64,000 bases of DNA, from assembly GCF_010468615.1 (NCBI RefSeq), contig NZ_WUEH01000005.1, positions 62,001-126,000 on the forward strand. The letters run 5' to 3'. A program made the position numbers and the translations under genes. This DNA comes from Pseudodesulfovibrio sp. JC047. GTDB taxonomy: Bacteria; Desulfobacterota; Desulfovibrionia; Desulfovibrionales; Desulfovibrionaceae. The notes under the pieces are model-generated. The model saw nothing but the letters and a program-made list of their open reading frames with translations, was not told the origin of the DNA and did no database searches. Within the stretch, counting starts at the first letter, position 1. The number at the start of each line of letters is the position of its first letter. Positions 1 through 8,307 of the stretch are shown here, piece after piece.

Positions 1-317
1 AGTTTGAGCCACATGATACCGTCGGCCGGAGTATGAACCCGGAAGACCGTGGCCGTGGTTCGGCCTTCCCGGACAGCCTCGAAAAAGGCGTCCAGCAGAT
101 GCGCGTCCTCGGGGAGGAGCATCTGTTTGCGAAACGCGACGTTTTTCAGGAAAAGTCGGGCACTGTCACCAAGCGGGTGCAAGGGATAGTCGTTAAAGAA
201 TTCAATGCGGGATCGGGCTATTTCAATGCGCCAGAGCAGGGCCGGGAAGTCGTTCACAAAACTGCTGAGGTCCTGAATGGGAATAGCGTGTTGCTGAGGT
301 GCTGGATCGCGTTTCAT
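1..317 (-). CDS. PAS-domain signalling protein, N-terminal part (cut by window edge)
   Basis: Only the first 105 residues are in the window; the gene continues past position 1. The ATG at 315-317 follows a good AGGAG ribosome site (taacAGGAGacacc). The visible part has the look of a PAS fold: FPALLWRIEIARSRIEFFND near residues 24-43, then LLPEDAHLLDAFFEAVREG and VFRVHTPADGIMWLK, the pattern of S-box sensors. The output domain (histidine kinase, GGDEF or other) lies outside. Function beyond small-molecule or redox sensing cannot be judged. Confidence 0.6.
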   Translation of the reverse strand, partial: MKRDPAPQQHAIPIQDLSSFVNDFPALLWRIEIARSRIEFFNDYPLHPLGDSARLFLKNVAFRKQMLLPEDAHLLDAFFEAVREGRTTATVFRVHTPADGIMWLK

Positions 318-436
318 GGTGTCTCCTGTTACCTTTCAACGAATTACTGCAATTTGGTGAACGGGTCAACGGGAGGGACAGAGACTCGTGATGAAGTTGC
401 ACCGTCGTTTGTGCCATGTTGGTCGATTTGTTGCTT

Positions 437-1120
437 TTATTTAGGTGGATGTGTGAAAATATGACAGAGTTCATTTACTGTCAGCCCTTCGAGGCTGGAA
501 CATTCAAAATCGGCTGTGTGTAATTGTTGGCCCGGTGAATTGGGATTATTGAAACCGAGACTGCGCATTCCAGCACGTCTGGCAGCCAGAATGCCGTTGG
601 TCGAATCTTCGATGACCAGACAGTCCTTTGGGGGAACTTTTAACTTTTTCGCCGCAAGCAGGAAGATGTCCGGGGCGGGTTTGGCCTGCGGTACATCGTT
701 ACCACCCACGATTGTCGTGATGACAGTGTGCAGTCCGATGGCTTTGAGTGTCGCTTCGATAACGTCCGTGGTGTTGGACGAGGCCAGAGCAAAGGGGATG
801 TCGTGCATTGTCAGATCGTTGAGCAGGGTGGGAATCCCTGATATGGGCCGTAATCCCGATGAAGCCGCGAGAAAGGTCTTGTAGTGCGCCATTTTTTCAT
901 CAGACAAGGCCTGTGGAGCGTCTGGCAGATGGTGTTTTTCTTTCATCAACCGCCATTGCGTCACACTGGATGTGCCGATGAGGTGGCGATATTCTTCCGG
1001 TGGGCAGACAAAACCGAGTTCCGCTGCGTATTCGATGAAGATGCGTTCGTGAATGGGCTCCGAATCAAAGATGACACCGTCCATGTCAAAGAGAACCGCC
1101 CCTGGATATTTCATGTTCAT
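437..1120 (-). CDS. HAD-superfamily phosphatase / beta-phosphoglucomutase-like
   Basis: A 227-residue HAD hydrolase of the beta-phosphoglucomutase-like subfamily, probably a cytoplasmic phosphatase or phosphomutase acting on a small phosphorylated metabolite. Motif I is DMDGVIFDSEP near the N-terminus (nucleophile and acid/base Asp), motif II is the Ser in LASSNTT, motif III the Lys in QAKPAPD and motif IV is VIEDSTNGI. The helical cap lies between motifs I and II. The start is uncertain: ATG at 1120 is listed, with an in-frame GTG at 1129 and ATG at 1114 as alternatives; the GGAG upstream fits either of the first two. It stands alone, and the substrate cannot be predicted. Confidence 0.85.
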   Translation of the reverse strand: MNMKYPGAVLFDMDGVIFDSEPIHERIFIEYAAELGFVCPPEEYRHLIGTSSVTQWRLMKEKHHLPDAPQALSDEKMAHYKTFLAASSGLRPISGIPTLLNDLTMHDIPFALASSNTTDVIEATLKAIGLHTVITTIVGGNDVPQAKPAPDIFLLAAKKLKVPPKDCLVIEDSTNGILAARRAGMRSLGFNNPNSPGQQLHTADFECSSLEGLTVNELCHIFTHPPK

Positions 1121-1322
1121 CGCTGTCACCGTCTCCGTCTGTGTATAAAATGTTCATTCATGATTGTTTGTTGGCCGTCAAATGTCAAAAGCGATATGAT
1201 GATTCCCTGAAAGATTCATTGAGTGCGTCAGGGAATTTTTTTCACCGCTGTGGGGGTATCAAACTTGCATTGCCTTGCGCTTACGGTATATTAGCGTCAA
1301 TCAATTGAATGTCTGTGGTGGG

Positions 1323-2318
1323 ATGATGCTGGAGTATATGGTTCGATCTAATTATTTGCACGAGGTGCAGCGCACTTTCGGAGGCACGGTCCATTGGGAT
1401 GTCATGGGGTTTTTATCCCAGATATTCCTGGTGGTTGTGCCTATGGTGTTGGTTATTGTCCTTTGGCATTATCGGCAGATATTCACTTTTCGAATTATCC
1501 GATTTTTTGTTCGGCTTTTTTGTGCCCGGCGAAGAGCACTTGTTGAAAAATATCTGGTAGAGCGGGGAGTGTTGGTCGAAGTCTCCCTGTATTCTAATGA
1601 TGGCATCGGCAAACGGTTGTGCAGCGCCCGTATTGCAAAAGTGGTTGACGGGGAAATGCATTTGCAATTGATCGAAACCAGCCCGATGGTCGCGAGGTTG
1701 AAGAGTGCGCGGGTTATTTGTTTGATGAAACCTTTTGCGTATTCCGGTCAGCGAATCAATGCCTTTGTGACGTTTATCAGTCATATGAAACGCCGGGGTA
1801 TTGTCTTGAAGGAACTTTCGCTCTCCACTCCGATTCGGTACAAGCACATTATTCGAAGACGTCATGTTCGGCAGCGGTTTTCCCGGGAAGAGGCTGTTCG
1901 GGTCAAGGCCTGGAGTGGGAGCAGGAAGAAGAACTTTTGGAGGGCACGGCCTGACTTGCAGACCGTGAATAATCCCGCACAGTATGGCAAAGGGATGCGT
2001 TTGGCCGTAGAAAATATTTCTGCGGGGGGCATCCGTTTGTACGTGATACATCCACAAGGGACATTGCCCCCTTTGCAAAAAGGGAATCAACTTGTCCTGC
2101 GGGTGAGTATTTGGAATCCTAAAAGCAAAAAATACACGTATTTTACCGCACTGGGGACAATACGCAGTCGTTTTTCAGGAAAGGGAAACGCTATAGGGCT
2201 AGGAATTCAGTTCACATCCGAAGCCGAACAGGTTGGGAAAAAATATATTTGGAACGCTGTGGATGGCGGCGTCAACTCTCTAGAGAAGTTCCTTTCTCAA
2301 TTTCAGGATACTCCGTAA
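1323..2318 (+). CDS. Membrane-anchored PilZ-domain protein (c-di-GMP receptor)
   Basis: About 331 residues. One hydrophobic segment near residues 30-52 (FLSQIFLVVVPMVLVIVLWH) anchors it in the inner membrane, followed by a basic cytoplasmic region. A C-terminal PilZ domain begins near residue 180 with the Arg-rich RRRHVRQRF stretch (RxxxR c-di-GMP motif) and has NISAGG matching the (D/N)xSxxG half of the site. The middle resembles YcgR-type flagellar brake proteins, so motility control by c-di-GMP is a reasonable inference. An in-frame TTG at 1275 would extend it, but ATG at 1323/1326 is more natural. Convergent with fur. Confidence 0.75.
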   Translation: MMLEYMVRSNYLHEVQRTFGGTVHWDVMGFLSQIFLVVVPMVLVIVLWHYRQIFTFRIIRFFVRLFCARRRALVEKYLVERGVLVEVSLYSNDGIGKRLCSARIAKVVDGEMHLQLIETSPMVARLKSARVICLMKPFAYSGQRINAFVTFISHMKRRGIVLKELSLSTPIRYKHIIRRRHVRQRFSREEAVRVKAWSGSRKKNFWRARPDLQTVNNPAQYGKGMRLAVENISAGGIRLYVIHPQGTLPPLQKGNQLVLRVSIWNPKSKKYTYFTALGTIRSRFSGKGNAIGLGIQFTSEAEQVGKKYIWNAVDGGVNSLEKFLSQFQDTP

Positions 2319-2336
2319 AAGCTGACGAATTCGGGA

Positions 2337-2765
2337 CTATTTCGAACAGTCCGGACACAGTCCATAGAGATACATTTTATGTCTGAGCAGGGTAAACCCA
2401 TGCTTGGCGGCAAGTTCCTCTTGGCGCTGCTCAATGACCTCGTCGAGGATTTCGATATTTTTCCCGCACTTTTCACAAATCAGATGATCGTGATGATCTT
2501 TGCCATAGCACGGCTCATAACGCGTGACACCATCGGCGAAGTCGAGCGGTTCAACCAGCCCAGAATCACTGAGGAGCTTGAGCGTCCTATAGACCGTTGC
2601 CTGACCAACTGAGCTGTCTCTTTTTTTGACTTTTGCGTATAACTCCTCGGAAGATAAATGGTTATCGTGTTTGAGGAGGGTGTCCAAAATGAGACGCCGC
2701 TGGGGAGTCATCTTGAGATTTTCATTTGCCAGATAGTCTGCAAAAACATCTTGCGGGGTTTTCAT
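2337..2765 (-). CDS. fur: Fur-family metalloregulator
   Basis: A 142-residue cytoplasmic Fur/PerR-type repressor. The winged helix spans roughly residues 15-85 (MTPQRRLILDTLL, then the recognition region SVGQATVYRTLKLLSDSG). The metal-site segment is HHDHLICEKCGK, followed by a second Cys pair in LCPDC near the C-terminus, the structural zinc site of the family. The reading frame continues upstream, but the ATG at 2763-2765 gives the standard family length. Iron, peroxide (PerR) and zinc (Zur) sensing cannot be separated by eye. Only 18 bp separate its end from the convergent PilZ gene. Confidence 0.85.
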   Translation of the reverse strand: MKTPQDVFADYLANENLKMTPQRRLILDTLLKHDNHLSSEELYAKVKKRDSSVGQATVYRTLKLLSDSGLVEPLDFADGVTRYEPCYGKDHHDHLICEKCGKNIEILDEVIEQRQEELAAKHGFTLLRHKMYLYGLCPDCSK

Positions 2766-2898
2766 ACCATATCCCGTCGGTTTGTTTGAATTTCGATACA
2801 ATCTCTCAATACGGGAACCCATAAGGGGTGTCAAACGGTCCTCATATTTTTTTTGGTCTATCGCCGGACGATATTTGATAAGGATGGCATTTTCAGCC

Positions 2899-2927
2899 TT
2901 GACATTCAATGGCTTGCTTTCTACAAC
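2899..2927 (+). promoter_or_regulatory. Sigma70-type promoter for tRNA-Ser
   Basis: A -35 TTGACA (2899-2904) and a -10 TACAAC (2922-2927) are 17 bp apart and lie about 45 bp upstream of the mature tRNA 5' end, on the same strand. Confidence 0.6.
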
Positions 2928-2970
2928 CGCATTTCTGCAACGGTGTTGTCACACACTATCTTTTTTTTGC

Positions 2971-3062
2971 GGAGAGGTGGCAGAGCTCGGTTTAATGCGC
3001 TGGTCTTGAAAACCAGAGACGGGGTAACTCGTCCGGAGGTTCGAATCCTCTCCTCTCCGCCA
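2971..3062 (+). tRNA. tRNA-Ser (anticodon UGA)
   Basis: A 92-nt class II tRNA. The acceptor stem GGAGAGG pairs with CCTCTCC; the discriminator G and an encoded CCA end it at 3062. The anticodon arm is CTGGT-CTTGAAA-ACCAG, giving anticodon TGA. A long variable arm (GACGGGGTAACTCGTC) and the T arm GGAGG-TTCGAAT-CCTCT follow, as expected for serine tRNA. Its 3' end faces the integrase fossil, the usual arrangement for an integration site. Confidence 0.96.
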
Positions 3063-3093
3063 TGACAAAGTTCAACGACGTTCAAGGTCATTT

Positions 3094-3123
3094 AAAACCC
3101 CCTTTATTTAAAGGGGGTTTTTG
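3094..3123 (+). terminator. Rho-independent terminator after tRNA-Ser
   Basis: A near-perfect hairpin, AAAACCCCCTTT with AAAGGGGGTTTT around a 4-nt loop, runs into T residues 32 bp after the tRNA CCA end. Confidence 0.85.
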
Positions 3124-3139
3124 CCTTTGTCGTTTAAGT

Positions 3140-3504
3140 CTGTTCAGATTGGTTTGCCTCTCTAACATTCGTTTGACCAGGTGAGATGAGATGGGCAGAA
3201 AGGGAAGAAGTAGACCTAAAAAAATGTATGGCTCATCCCAAAGGGAAAGATGAAGATGCGTCAACAGCATATTGTTTCATTGTCTAAATAAGCCATTATT
3301 GTTTTGATGGACTTGAGGCCGTTGACTGGTGCTGGAAGGTTTTTGTTCCCAAATATGCGCACATGCGAAAGACCCATGTCTAATAATATTGTGAATGGGG
3401 CTATAAGGTGTCTGGGGTATTCGAACGAAGAAATGACTGGGCATGGGGTTAGGTCTATGGCTTCAACAAATTTGAATGAGAATGGATGGTATCCCAACCA
3501 ATAA
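3140..3504 (+). pseudogene. Fossil of a P4-type tyrosine integrase (C-terminal catalytic part)
   Basis: Translated in pieces, this stretch gives the conserved catalytic half of P4-family site-specific integrases: TFV*PGEMRWAER (first catalytic Arg region, with TGA at 3174), EVDLKK, a frameshift, NVWLIPKGKMKMRQQHIV with SLSK*AI (TAA at 3289), then LRPLTGAGRFLFPN, RPMSNNIVNGAIRCLGY and EEMTGHGVRSMAST (family motif TGHGFR), ending at NGWYPNQ before the final His/Tyr segment. At least two nonsense codons and one or two frameshifts make it dead. It starts about 80 bp after the tRNA-Ser 3' end, so it is the scar of an element that used this tRNA as its attachment site. Recognised from remembered family motifs, not by a search. 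Confidence 0.75.
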
Positions 3505-3651
3505 TTTCCCGTTAAATTTGAAAGAATGTGAGTAGATTTTAATAAAAATAGTCCATGAAGTTAGTTTAAGCAACTGAAACAGCGGGTTAAGAAATATATG
3601 GGCTAGTTATTTGGTACAGCCCCATTTAAATTGCATAGAGGTAATATTCAA

Positions 3652-4287
3652 ATGAGTAAGAATTGGACACAGACAGAACTGTTACACGAAACAGTTAAGA
3701 ACAAGAATATAATTATTAAAGGAAAACATTCTTATTATTCGGGTGCTTGGGATAATGGGTTTGAAAAATCATGTGTTCGTTACTTACATGGCGACGAGCA
3801 TACCAAAGGACGAACCCCGCCTTGGAATGTCGATAAGTTATATGTAGGTGATTACGTTTGTATCGCTGCTGAAACAGTTATTATAATGGGTGGCAACTCT
3901 ACGCACCGTATGGACTGGTTTAGTTTATATCCGTATATGGATCACATTATGGAAGCATACGAAAGCAAAGGCGACACAATTTTAAATGATGGTTGCTGGT
4001 TGGGTATGCGTTCTATGATTATGGCTGGCGTTGAGATTGGCGAGGGTGCTGTTGTTGCATCTGGCTCAATCGTAACTAAAGACGTTCCACCATACGCGGT
4101 AGTAGGCGGAAATCCTGCAAAAGTAATTAAGTACCGTTTCGACGAGGACACAATTAAACGCTTATTAGCATTGAGCATTTATGATTGGGCCCCGGAAAAG
4201 TTCGAAGCAATGAAAGATTATTTTTGTTCTATGGATATGGACGCATTAGAGCAAGCAACGAAAGCATTCGATCGGGGATGTAATTAG
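3652..4287 (+). CDS. CatB-like xenobiotic O-acetyltransferase (hexapeptide repeat)
   Basis: 211 residues, close to the family norm. It belongs to the xenobiotic acetyltransferase (CatB / virginiamycin acetyltransferase) group: SYYSGAWDNGF near residue 25, the active-site histidine in GNSTHRMDW near residue 85, then hexapeptide left-handed beta-helix turns (LNDGCWLGMRSMIMAGVEIG, GAVVASGSIVTKDV) and the closing VVGGNPAKVIKYRF. Such enzymes are trimers moving acetyl from acetyl-CoA to a hydroxyl of a small foreign compound. The frame is open to a TTG at 3631, but the ATG at 3652 has an AGAGGT site. Codon use is much more AT-rich than its neighbours, and it sits in the integrase-scarred region, so it is probably acquired cargo. 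Acceptor unknown; a resistance role is a guess. Confidence 0.85.
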   Translation: MSKNWTQTELLHETVKNKNIIIKGKHSYYSGAWDNGFEKSCVRYLHGDEHTKGRTPPWNVDKLYVGDYVCIAAETVIIMGGNSTHRMDWFSLYPYMDHIMEAYESKGDTILNDGCWLGMRSMIMAGVEIGEGAVVASGSIVTKDVPPYAVVGGNPAKVIKYRFDEDTIKRLLALSIYDWAPEKFEAMKDYFCSMDMDALEQATKAFDRGCN

Positions 4288-4490
4288 AAATAAAAAAAAA
4301 GTATTTTCGTGATTTTTTTATGGCAAGGAAAAATAAAAATTTGGGAGCAAAGAGGAGTGTGGTACAAGAAGTTGTACAAATGCTAAAATATTACTCTGTA
4401 TACATCTAAAATAAAACGATTTTATTATTCTATGTGAAGACCTCCCCTTTTCTCCATATTTTAGTCCGACGAAATTCTCGGACATCCAGA
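4288..4490. other. AT-rich non-coding stretch downstream of the acetyltransferase
   Basis: No gene seen. The stretch is strongly AT-rich, like the acetyltransferase, and includes a short inverted repeat at 4464-4483 (GTCCGA, 8-nt loop, TCGGAC). No copy of the tRNA-Ser 3' end was found here that could mark the far attachment site. Confidence 0.5.
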
Positions 4491-4512
4491 AAGCCCCTAA
4501 AAATAGGGGCTT
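4491..4512 (+). terminator. Hairpin terminator
   Basis: AAGCCCCTA and TAGGGGCTT pair perfectly around a 4-nt A loop. There is no long T tract on the + strand after it, so it may act on either strand or only stabilise the RNA. It marks the boundary between the AT-rich island and the amino-sugar locus. Confidence 0.55.
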
Positions 4513-4731
4513 ACGTTATGGTTTTTAGTAAAAACGGGCATTGGTTATGATATAGCCTGTGTGGTCTTGTATAGCTTGATTGTTGCATTGGAATAGAGTG
4601 GAAAGGACCATGCCGTTTTTCTGTCATTTGTCCCGTCTGTTTGACCGTCAGTGAAGCCCGCTGCAGAACCTTCGCATACGGGTGGAATCGGGCTGGCTCC
4701 ATCGGTTTTTCCCCTTTTGCGGTTATAGAGC

Positions 4732-5934
4732 TTACAGTGCGCAGTTTTGATGGAGTTTTTGCAGGACGAGCGCACCCGCTCCCCGGGCGTAATTTTCTTC
4801 ACGCCATGGCCGGAAGACAAGGTGTGGCATGGTGCCGAATACCTCTGAATTGCACGCTGCCATGGCATGGGAGAGCGGGGTGAAAAGCATTTTTTCGGCC
4901 AGATCGTTTTTCCCGGTAATGAGGATGGTTTCCGGGTTCAGGATACGGGTCAGGTCGGTGAGGCGTTGGCCGAGAATAGTTCCGGCTCGATCAAAGATAT
5001 CGATGAGCACCTGTTCGCCGTTTTGCGCTGCCCGGATGACGGTTTCCAGAGTGAGGGGCGTTGATTTTGGGTGCCATGCCCCGTGTTTGGCCGCTTCTCT
5101 CGCTTCTTCAAGTATGGCGTGAGGTGAGGCCTCCGCTTCCAAACAGCCTTTCATACCGCATCGGCATACGGATTCACGACAGTTGCCTCTGACGTGTCCG
5201 AATTCTCCGGCAATGCCCTGCCATCCTCGAACGAGTGTCCCATTGACGTACAATCCAAGGCCGATGCCGTGTTCGAGGGTGGTCACAAAAAAGTTCTCAA
5301 TGCCCTGAGCCGCGCCAAACCAGTGTTCGAAAATGGCCAGTGTATTGGAGCTGTTTTCAATGAATGTCTGGAATCCGGTCCGTTTTTCCACCAAATCCTT
5401 GAATGGGACATTTGACCAGTCAAAGCCTTTGTTGAAGCCGGGGTGAAAGTGAATCATGCCTTTGTCGGAATTGACCAGTCCGGGGATGCCGAGGCCGAGA
5501 CCGGAGATGTCGTCGGGTATGAAACCGAATCGGGTACAACAGGTCTTAACGGCTTCGGCTACCAAGTCAGCGATTCGTGCGGGGGTGGTCGCAGTCTCGT
5601 CCAAGAGGGTCGCGTGTGACCCGAGGACGTGCGCTTCGAGGTTGATGACGACAACACTAATCTTTCGAGCGGCTATATATGCTCCCACAACAAAGGTCCC
5701 ATCCGGATTGAGTGAAAGGTGGAAGGGGGGACGACCTGTGTGGTTGCCCGGCGCGGATTTTTCGAGAAGCAGGTTCTCTTGCAGCAGGGCAGCCGTAATG
5801 TCTGTGACAGTGGATTGTCCCAACCCTGTTTGGCGTGCAATTTCCTTGCGGGTGATGTTTCCCTGCACTCTGATTGTCCGGAGGACGTTGTCCCGGTTGA
5901 TGGCGCGCATGAGTTCCTTGTTGGCCACCGTCAT
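4732..5934 (-). CDS. ROK-family transcriptional regulator (NagC/Mlc-like)
   Basis: 400 residues: an N-terminal winged helix (about 8-60; NITRKEIARQTGLGQSTVTDI) and a C-terminal ROK sugar-binding domain with the zinc signature CRCGMKGCLE after GEFGHVRGN. ROK repressors bind a sugar or sugar phosphate and leave their operators. The reading frame runs to 5958, but the ATG at 5934 has AAGGAG six bases ahead. It is encoded upstream of, and on the same strand as, the ABC importer genes that follow at 6370-10564 (which end before it), so it is the likely regulator of the amino-sugar locus. The effector is inferred to be an amino sugar or its phosphate. Confidence 0.88.
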   Translation of the reverse strand: MTVANKELMRAINRDNVLRTIRVQGNITRKEIARQTGLGQSTVTDITAALLQENLLLEKSAPGNHTGRPPFHLSLNPDGTFVVGAYIAARKISVVVINLEAHVLGSHATLLDETATTPARIADLVAEAVKTCCTRFGFIPDDISGLGLGIPGLVNSDKGMIHFHPGFNKGFDWSNVPFKDLVEKRTGFQTFIENSSNTLAIFEHWFGAAQGIENFFVTTLEHGIGLGLYVNGTLVRGWQGIAGEFGHVRGNCRESVCRCGMKGCLEAEASPHAILEEAREAAKHGAWHPKSTPLTLETVIRAAQNGEQVLIDIFDRAGTILGQRLTDLTRILNPETILITGKNDLAEKMLFTPLSHAMAACNSEVFGTMPHLVFRPWREENYARGAGALVLQKLHQNCAL

Positions 5935-5960
5935 TTTTTGCTCCTTGAATTTGTGCATGA

Positions 5961-5989
5961 TCTATACTGGCAAGGAGTAGTTTTGACAA
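5961..5989 (-). promoter_or_regulatory. Sigma70-type promoter of the ROK regulator
   Basis: Reading on the minus strand, -35 TTGTCA (5989-5984) and -10 TATAGA (5966-5961) are separated by 17 bp. The -10 lies 27 bp upstream of the chosen start codon. Confidence 0.6.
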
Positions 5990-6369
5990 TAAAGGATACG
6001 AATCATGGATATATAGTTTGAAGGAGGTCGGTGATTCGGCCTTTTTTCATGGGATGGATCGTCAAGCTAATTCATAGAGTGTCGATATAAAATACGAAGA
6101 ATGCGTATATTGAATTTTTTGACAGGTAAGGATGTCCATGGTTAATTCTGTGGATTCGTTATTGCCCCTCGCTGCGTTGGATGTTTCTGGTCGTAAAAAC
6201 AAGAATGATCGAATTTTAACCGTACCTTCAGAACCGTCCGGGAGTGTTGGATCTCCTCGGTTTGTCCACGGATGAATACATTGGAGAGGCTCAGTCTTCC
6301 GCGTAGGGGTTGTCCATCCCCGCGTCATCATGGCCTGATTTTGCTTGAGACGATGAATTCCGAGGGTCT
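5990..6369. other. Intergenic region between the ROK regulator and the ABC transporter operon
   Basis: About 380 bp with no recognisable gene. A + strand frame of 46 codons from ATG 6132 and an 89-codon minus-strand frame have no familiar motif and are probably chance. A weak hairpin (GGTCG/CGGCC followed by TTTTTT) lies at about 6026-6047. Confidence 0.4.
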
Positions 6370-7452
6370 CTACTTCTTCCAGGCTGTTCCATCTGAACCG
6401 AATACATGAATTTTTTCAATTCTGGCGGTCAGATGGATGTGATCCCCTGTTGTCGCGCCACTCGTTCCCGGAGTGCTGGCGATGATCGCGGTTCCATCAG
6501 AAAGTGTACAGTAGAGATAGCTGACATCCCCCAGACGTTCGACCACGTCCACTTCAGCCCGGAGAAGGCTTTTTTCGGGTGATGAGAGGATGAGGTGTTC
6601 GGGTCTGATGCCGACAGTGACTGCGTTTTTTTCGGTTCCCGGATTGGGATGGGTGATCGAAATGTGCCTGTTGCCCGAAAATTCGATGGTAACCGTCTTT
6701 TCCCTGACTGATTTCACGATTCCATTGAGAAAATTCATTTTGGGTGAGCCGATGAATCCCGCCACGAATCGATTGGCCGGAGCGTTGTATAACTCCAATG
6801 GTGCGCCGACCTGTTCCACGCGTCCATCGTGAAGTACCACGATTTTGTCGGCCAGTGTCATGGCTTCCACCTGATCGTGTGTCACATAAATGATGGTCGC
6901 TTCAAGTTTCTTGTGGAGTTTGGCGATTTCGATTCGGGTCTGGACTCTGAGTGCGGCGTCAAGGTTGGAGAGCGGTTCGTCAAACAGAAAGACTTTGGGC
7001 TTGCGGACAATGGCGCGGCCAATTGCCACTCGTTGTCGCTGCCCGCCAGAAAGTTCGGCTGGGCGGCGGTTCAGGTATTTGGTCAGTTGGAGCGTCTCGG
7101 CAGCCTGTCGGACTCGGCGGTCGATTTCCTGTTTGTCATGTTTCTTGAGTTTCAGCCCGAAAGACATGTTCTTGTAGACGGTCATGTGCGGGTAGAGGGC
7201 GTATGACTGAAAGACCATGGCAATGCCTCGTTCCCGGGGCTGTACGTCGTTGACCGTGGTGTTATCAATGGAGATTTTTCCTGCGGAGACCTTTTCCAGC
7301 CCGGCAATGACTCTGAGCAGCGTGGATTTCCCACAGCCGGACGGGCCGACAAAAACCACGAACTCTCCGTCTTTGACGTCCATGTTCACATCATGAAGCA
7401 CTTTGACTTTGCCGAATGATTTATCGATATTTTTCAATTGAATGTCTGACAT
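6370..7452 (-). CDS. Sugar ABC transporter ATP-binding protein (MalK/UgpC type)
   Basis: 360 residues. The ATPase domain (about 1-235) carries Walker [10 protein letters not shown], the signature LSGGQRQR, Walker B VFLFDEP and the switch histidine in IYVTHDQ. The C-terminal third is the TOBE/OB regulatory domain (VGIRPEHL) of CUT1-class carbohydrate importers. It is the last gene of a four-gene importer operon (binding protein, two permeases, ATPase) on the minus strand, 9 bp after the MalG-like gene. It works at the inner face of the membrane. Substrate is inferred from context to be an amino sugar or disaccharide. Confidence 0.92.
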   Translation of the reverse strand: MSDIQLKNIDKSFGKVKVLHDVNMDVKDGEFVVFVGPSGCGKSTLLRVIAGLEKVSAGKISIDNTTVNDVQPRERGIAMVFQSYALYPHMTVYKNMSFGLKLKKHDKQEIDRRVRQAAETLQLTKYLNRRPAELSGGQRQRVAIGRAIVRKPKVFLFDEPLSNLDAALRVQTRIEIAKLHKKLEATIIYVTHDQVEAMTLADKIVVLHDGRVEQVGAPLELYNAPANRFVAGFIGSPKMNFLNGIVKSVREKTVTIEFSGNRHISITHPNPGTEKNAVTVGIRPEHLILSSPEKSLLRAEVDVVERLGDVSYLYCTLSDGTAIIASTPGTSGATTGDHIHLTARIEKIHVFGSDGTAWKK

Positions 7453-7461
7453 GTTTTCCCT

Positions 7462-8298
7462 TTATTTGACGGCACCGGCGGTAATGCCGCGGATCAGATG
7501 CCTGGACAGCACGATGTAGATTATCAGGATCGGGACGATGGCCAATGTCAATGACGCGAGTACCGCGTTCCAGTCCGTGACGTATTGACCGATGAATTGC
7601 TGGACACCGAGGGTGATGGTCTGGGTCTTTTCGCTCGGTGCAAGAATCAGGGGAAACCACAGGTCATTCCACACCGGAACCAGGGTGAAGACACCGACTG
7701 TGGCGATGGCGGGCCGGGTGAGCGGCAGAATGACCTTGAAGAAAATGGTGCATTCACTGACCCCATCGCAACGTGCGGCCTCTTTCAAGTCCTTGGGAAT
7801 CTGTTGCATGAATTCCGAAAGAATAAAGATGGCGAGCGGGATGCTCTGGGCGATGTATACCAGGACCAAGGCGGTCAGGGTATTCGCCAGATGCATGTCC
7901 ACGATGAGCTGGAGCAGACTGACCGATCCCAGCCGAATGGGAATCATGATCCCGATGGCCAGATAGAGACCGAGCCACTTGTTGCCTTTGAATTCATATT
8001 CGGACAAGGCCCAGGCGGCCATGGCCCCGAGCAGGAGCACCAGCACGAGCGTTGCGACCGTGACAATGATGGAATTCATGAAATATATTTCAAAGTCGGA
8101 ACGAACCAGCACCTTGATGAATCCCTTGAGACTGAAGGTCTCGACGCCCGGCAGGCTCATGGGGCTTCGAAAGATGGCCTTGCGCGATTTGAACGAGTTG
8201 ATAATCGTCAGAAAAATGGGCCAGAGTGCGATCAGGGTATAGGTGAGCAGGACCAGATGAATGCCGAATGTGCTGACGGCTTTTTTGGGGGATTGCAT
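7462..8298 (-). CDS. Sugar ABC transporter permease (MalG-like)
   Basis: 278 residues with about six transmembrane helices. The cytoplasmic coupling helix is the EAA motif EAARCDGVSECTIFFKVILP, which docks on the ATPase. Length and motif fit the second CUT1 permease. Nine bp separate it from the upstream permease gene, so the pair is cotranscribed and probably forms the heterodimeric channel. Confidence 0.92.
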   Translation of the reverse strand: MQSPKKAVSTFGIHLVLLTYTLIALWPIFLTIINSFKSRKAIFRSPMSLPGVETFSLKGFIKVLVRSDFEIYFMNSIIVTVATLVLVLLLGAMAAWALSEYEFKGNKWLGLYLAIGIMIPIRLGSVSLLQLIVDMHLANTLTALVLVYIAQSIPLAIFILSEFMQQIPKDLKEAARCDGVSECTIFFKVILPLTRPAIATVGVFTLVPVWNDLWFPLILAPSEKTQTITLGVQQFIGQYVTDWNAVLASLTLAIVPILIIYIVLSRHLIRGITAGAVK

Positions 8299-8307
8299 GG
8301 AGACCTC

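Noticed and set aside
2766-2909. 48-residue N-terminal extension of Fur
   Set aside because: Fur proteins begin close to the MTPQRR helix; the ATG at 2765 gives the usual 142 residues and the extension has no conserved look.
4441-4512. Second attachment site (copy of the tRNA-Ser 3' end)
   Set aside because: I looked for a repeat of the tRNA T-arm/acceptor sequence near the end of the AT-rich region and found none; the far boundary of the old element stays undefined.
6062-6331. 89-codon minus-strand frame in the ROK-ABC gap
   Set aside because: No ribosome site, no motif and ordinary length for a chance frame in GC-rich DNA.
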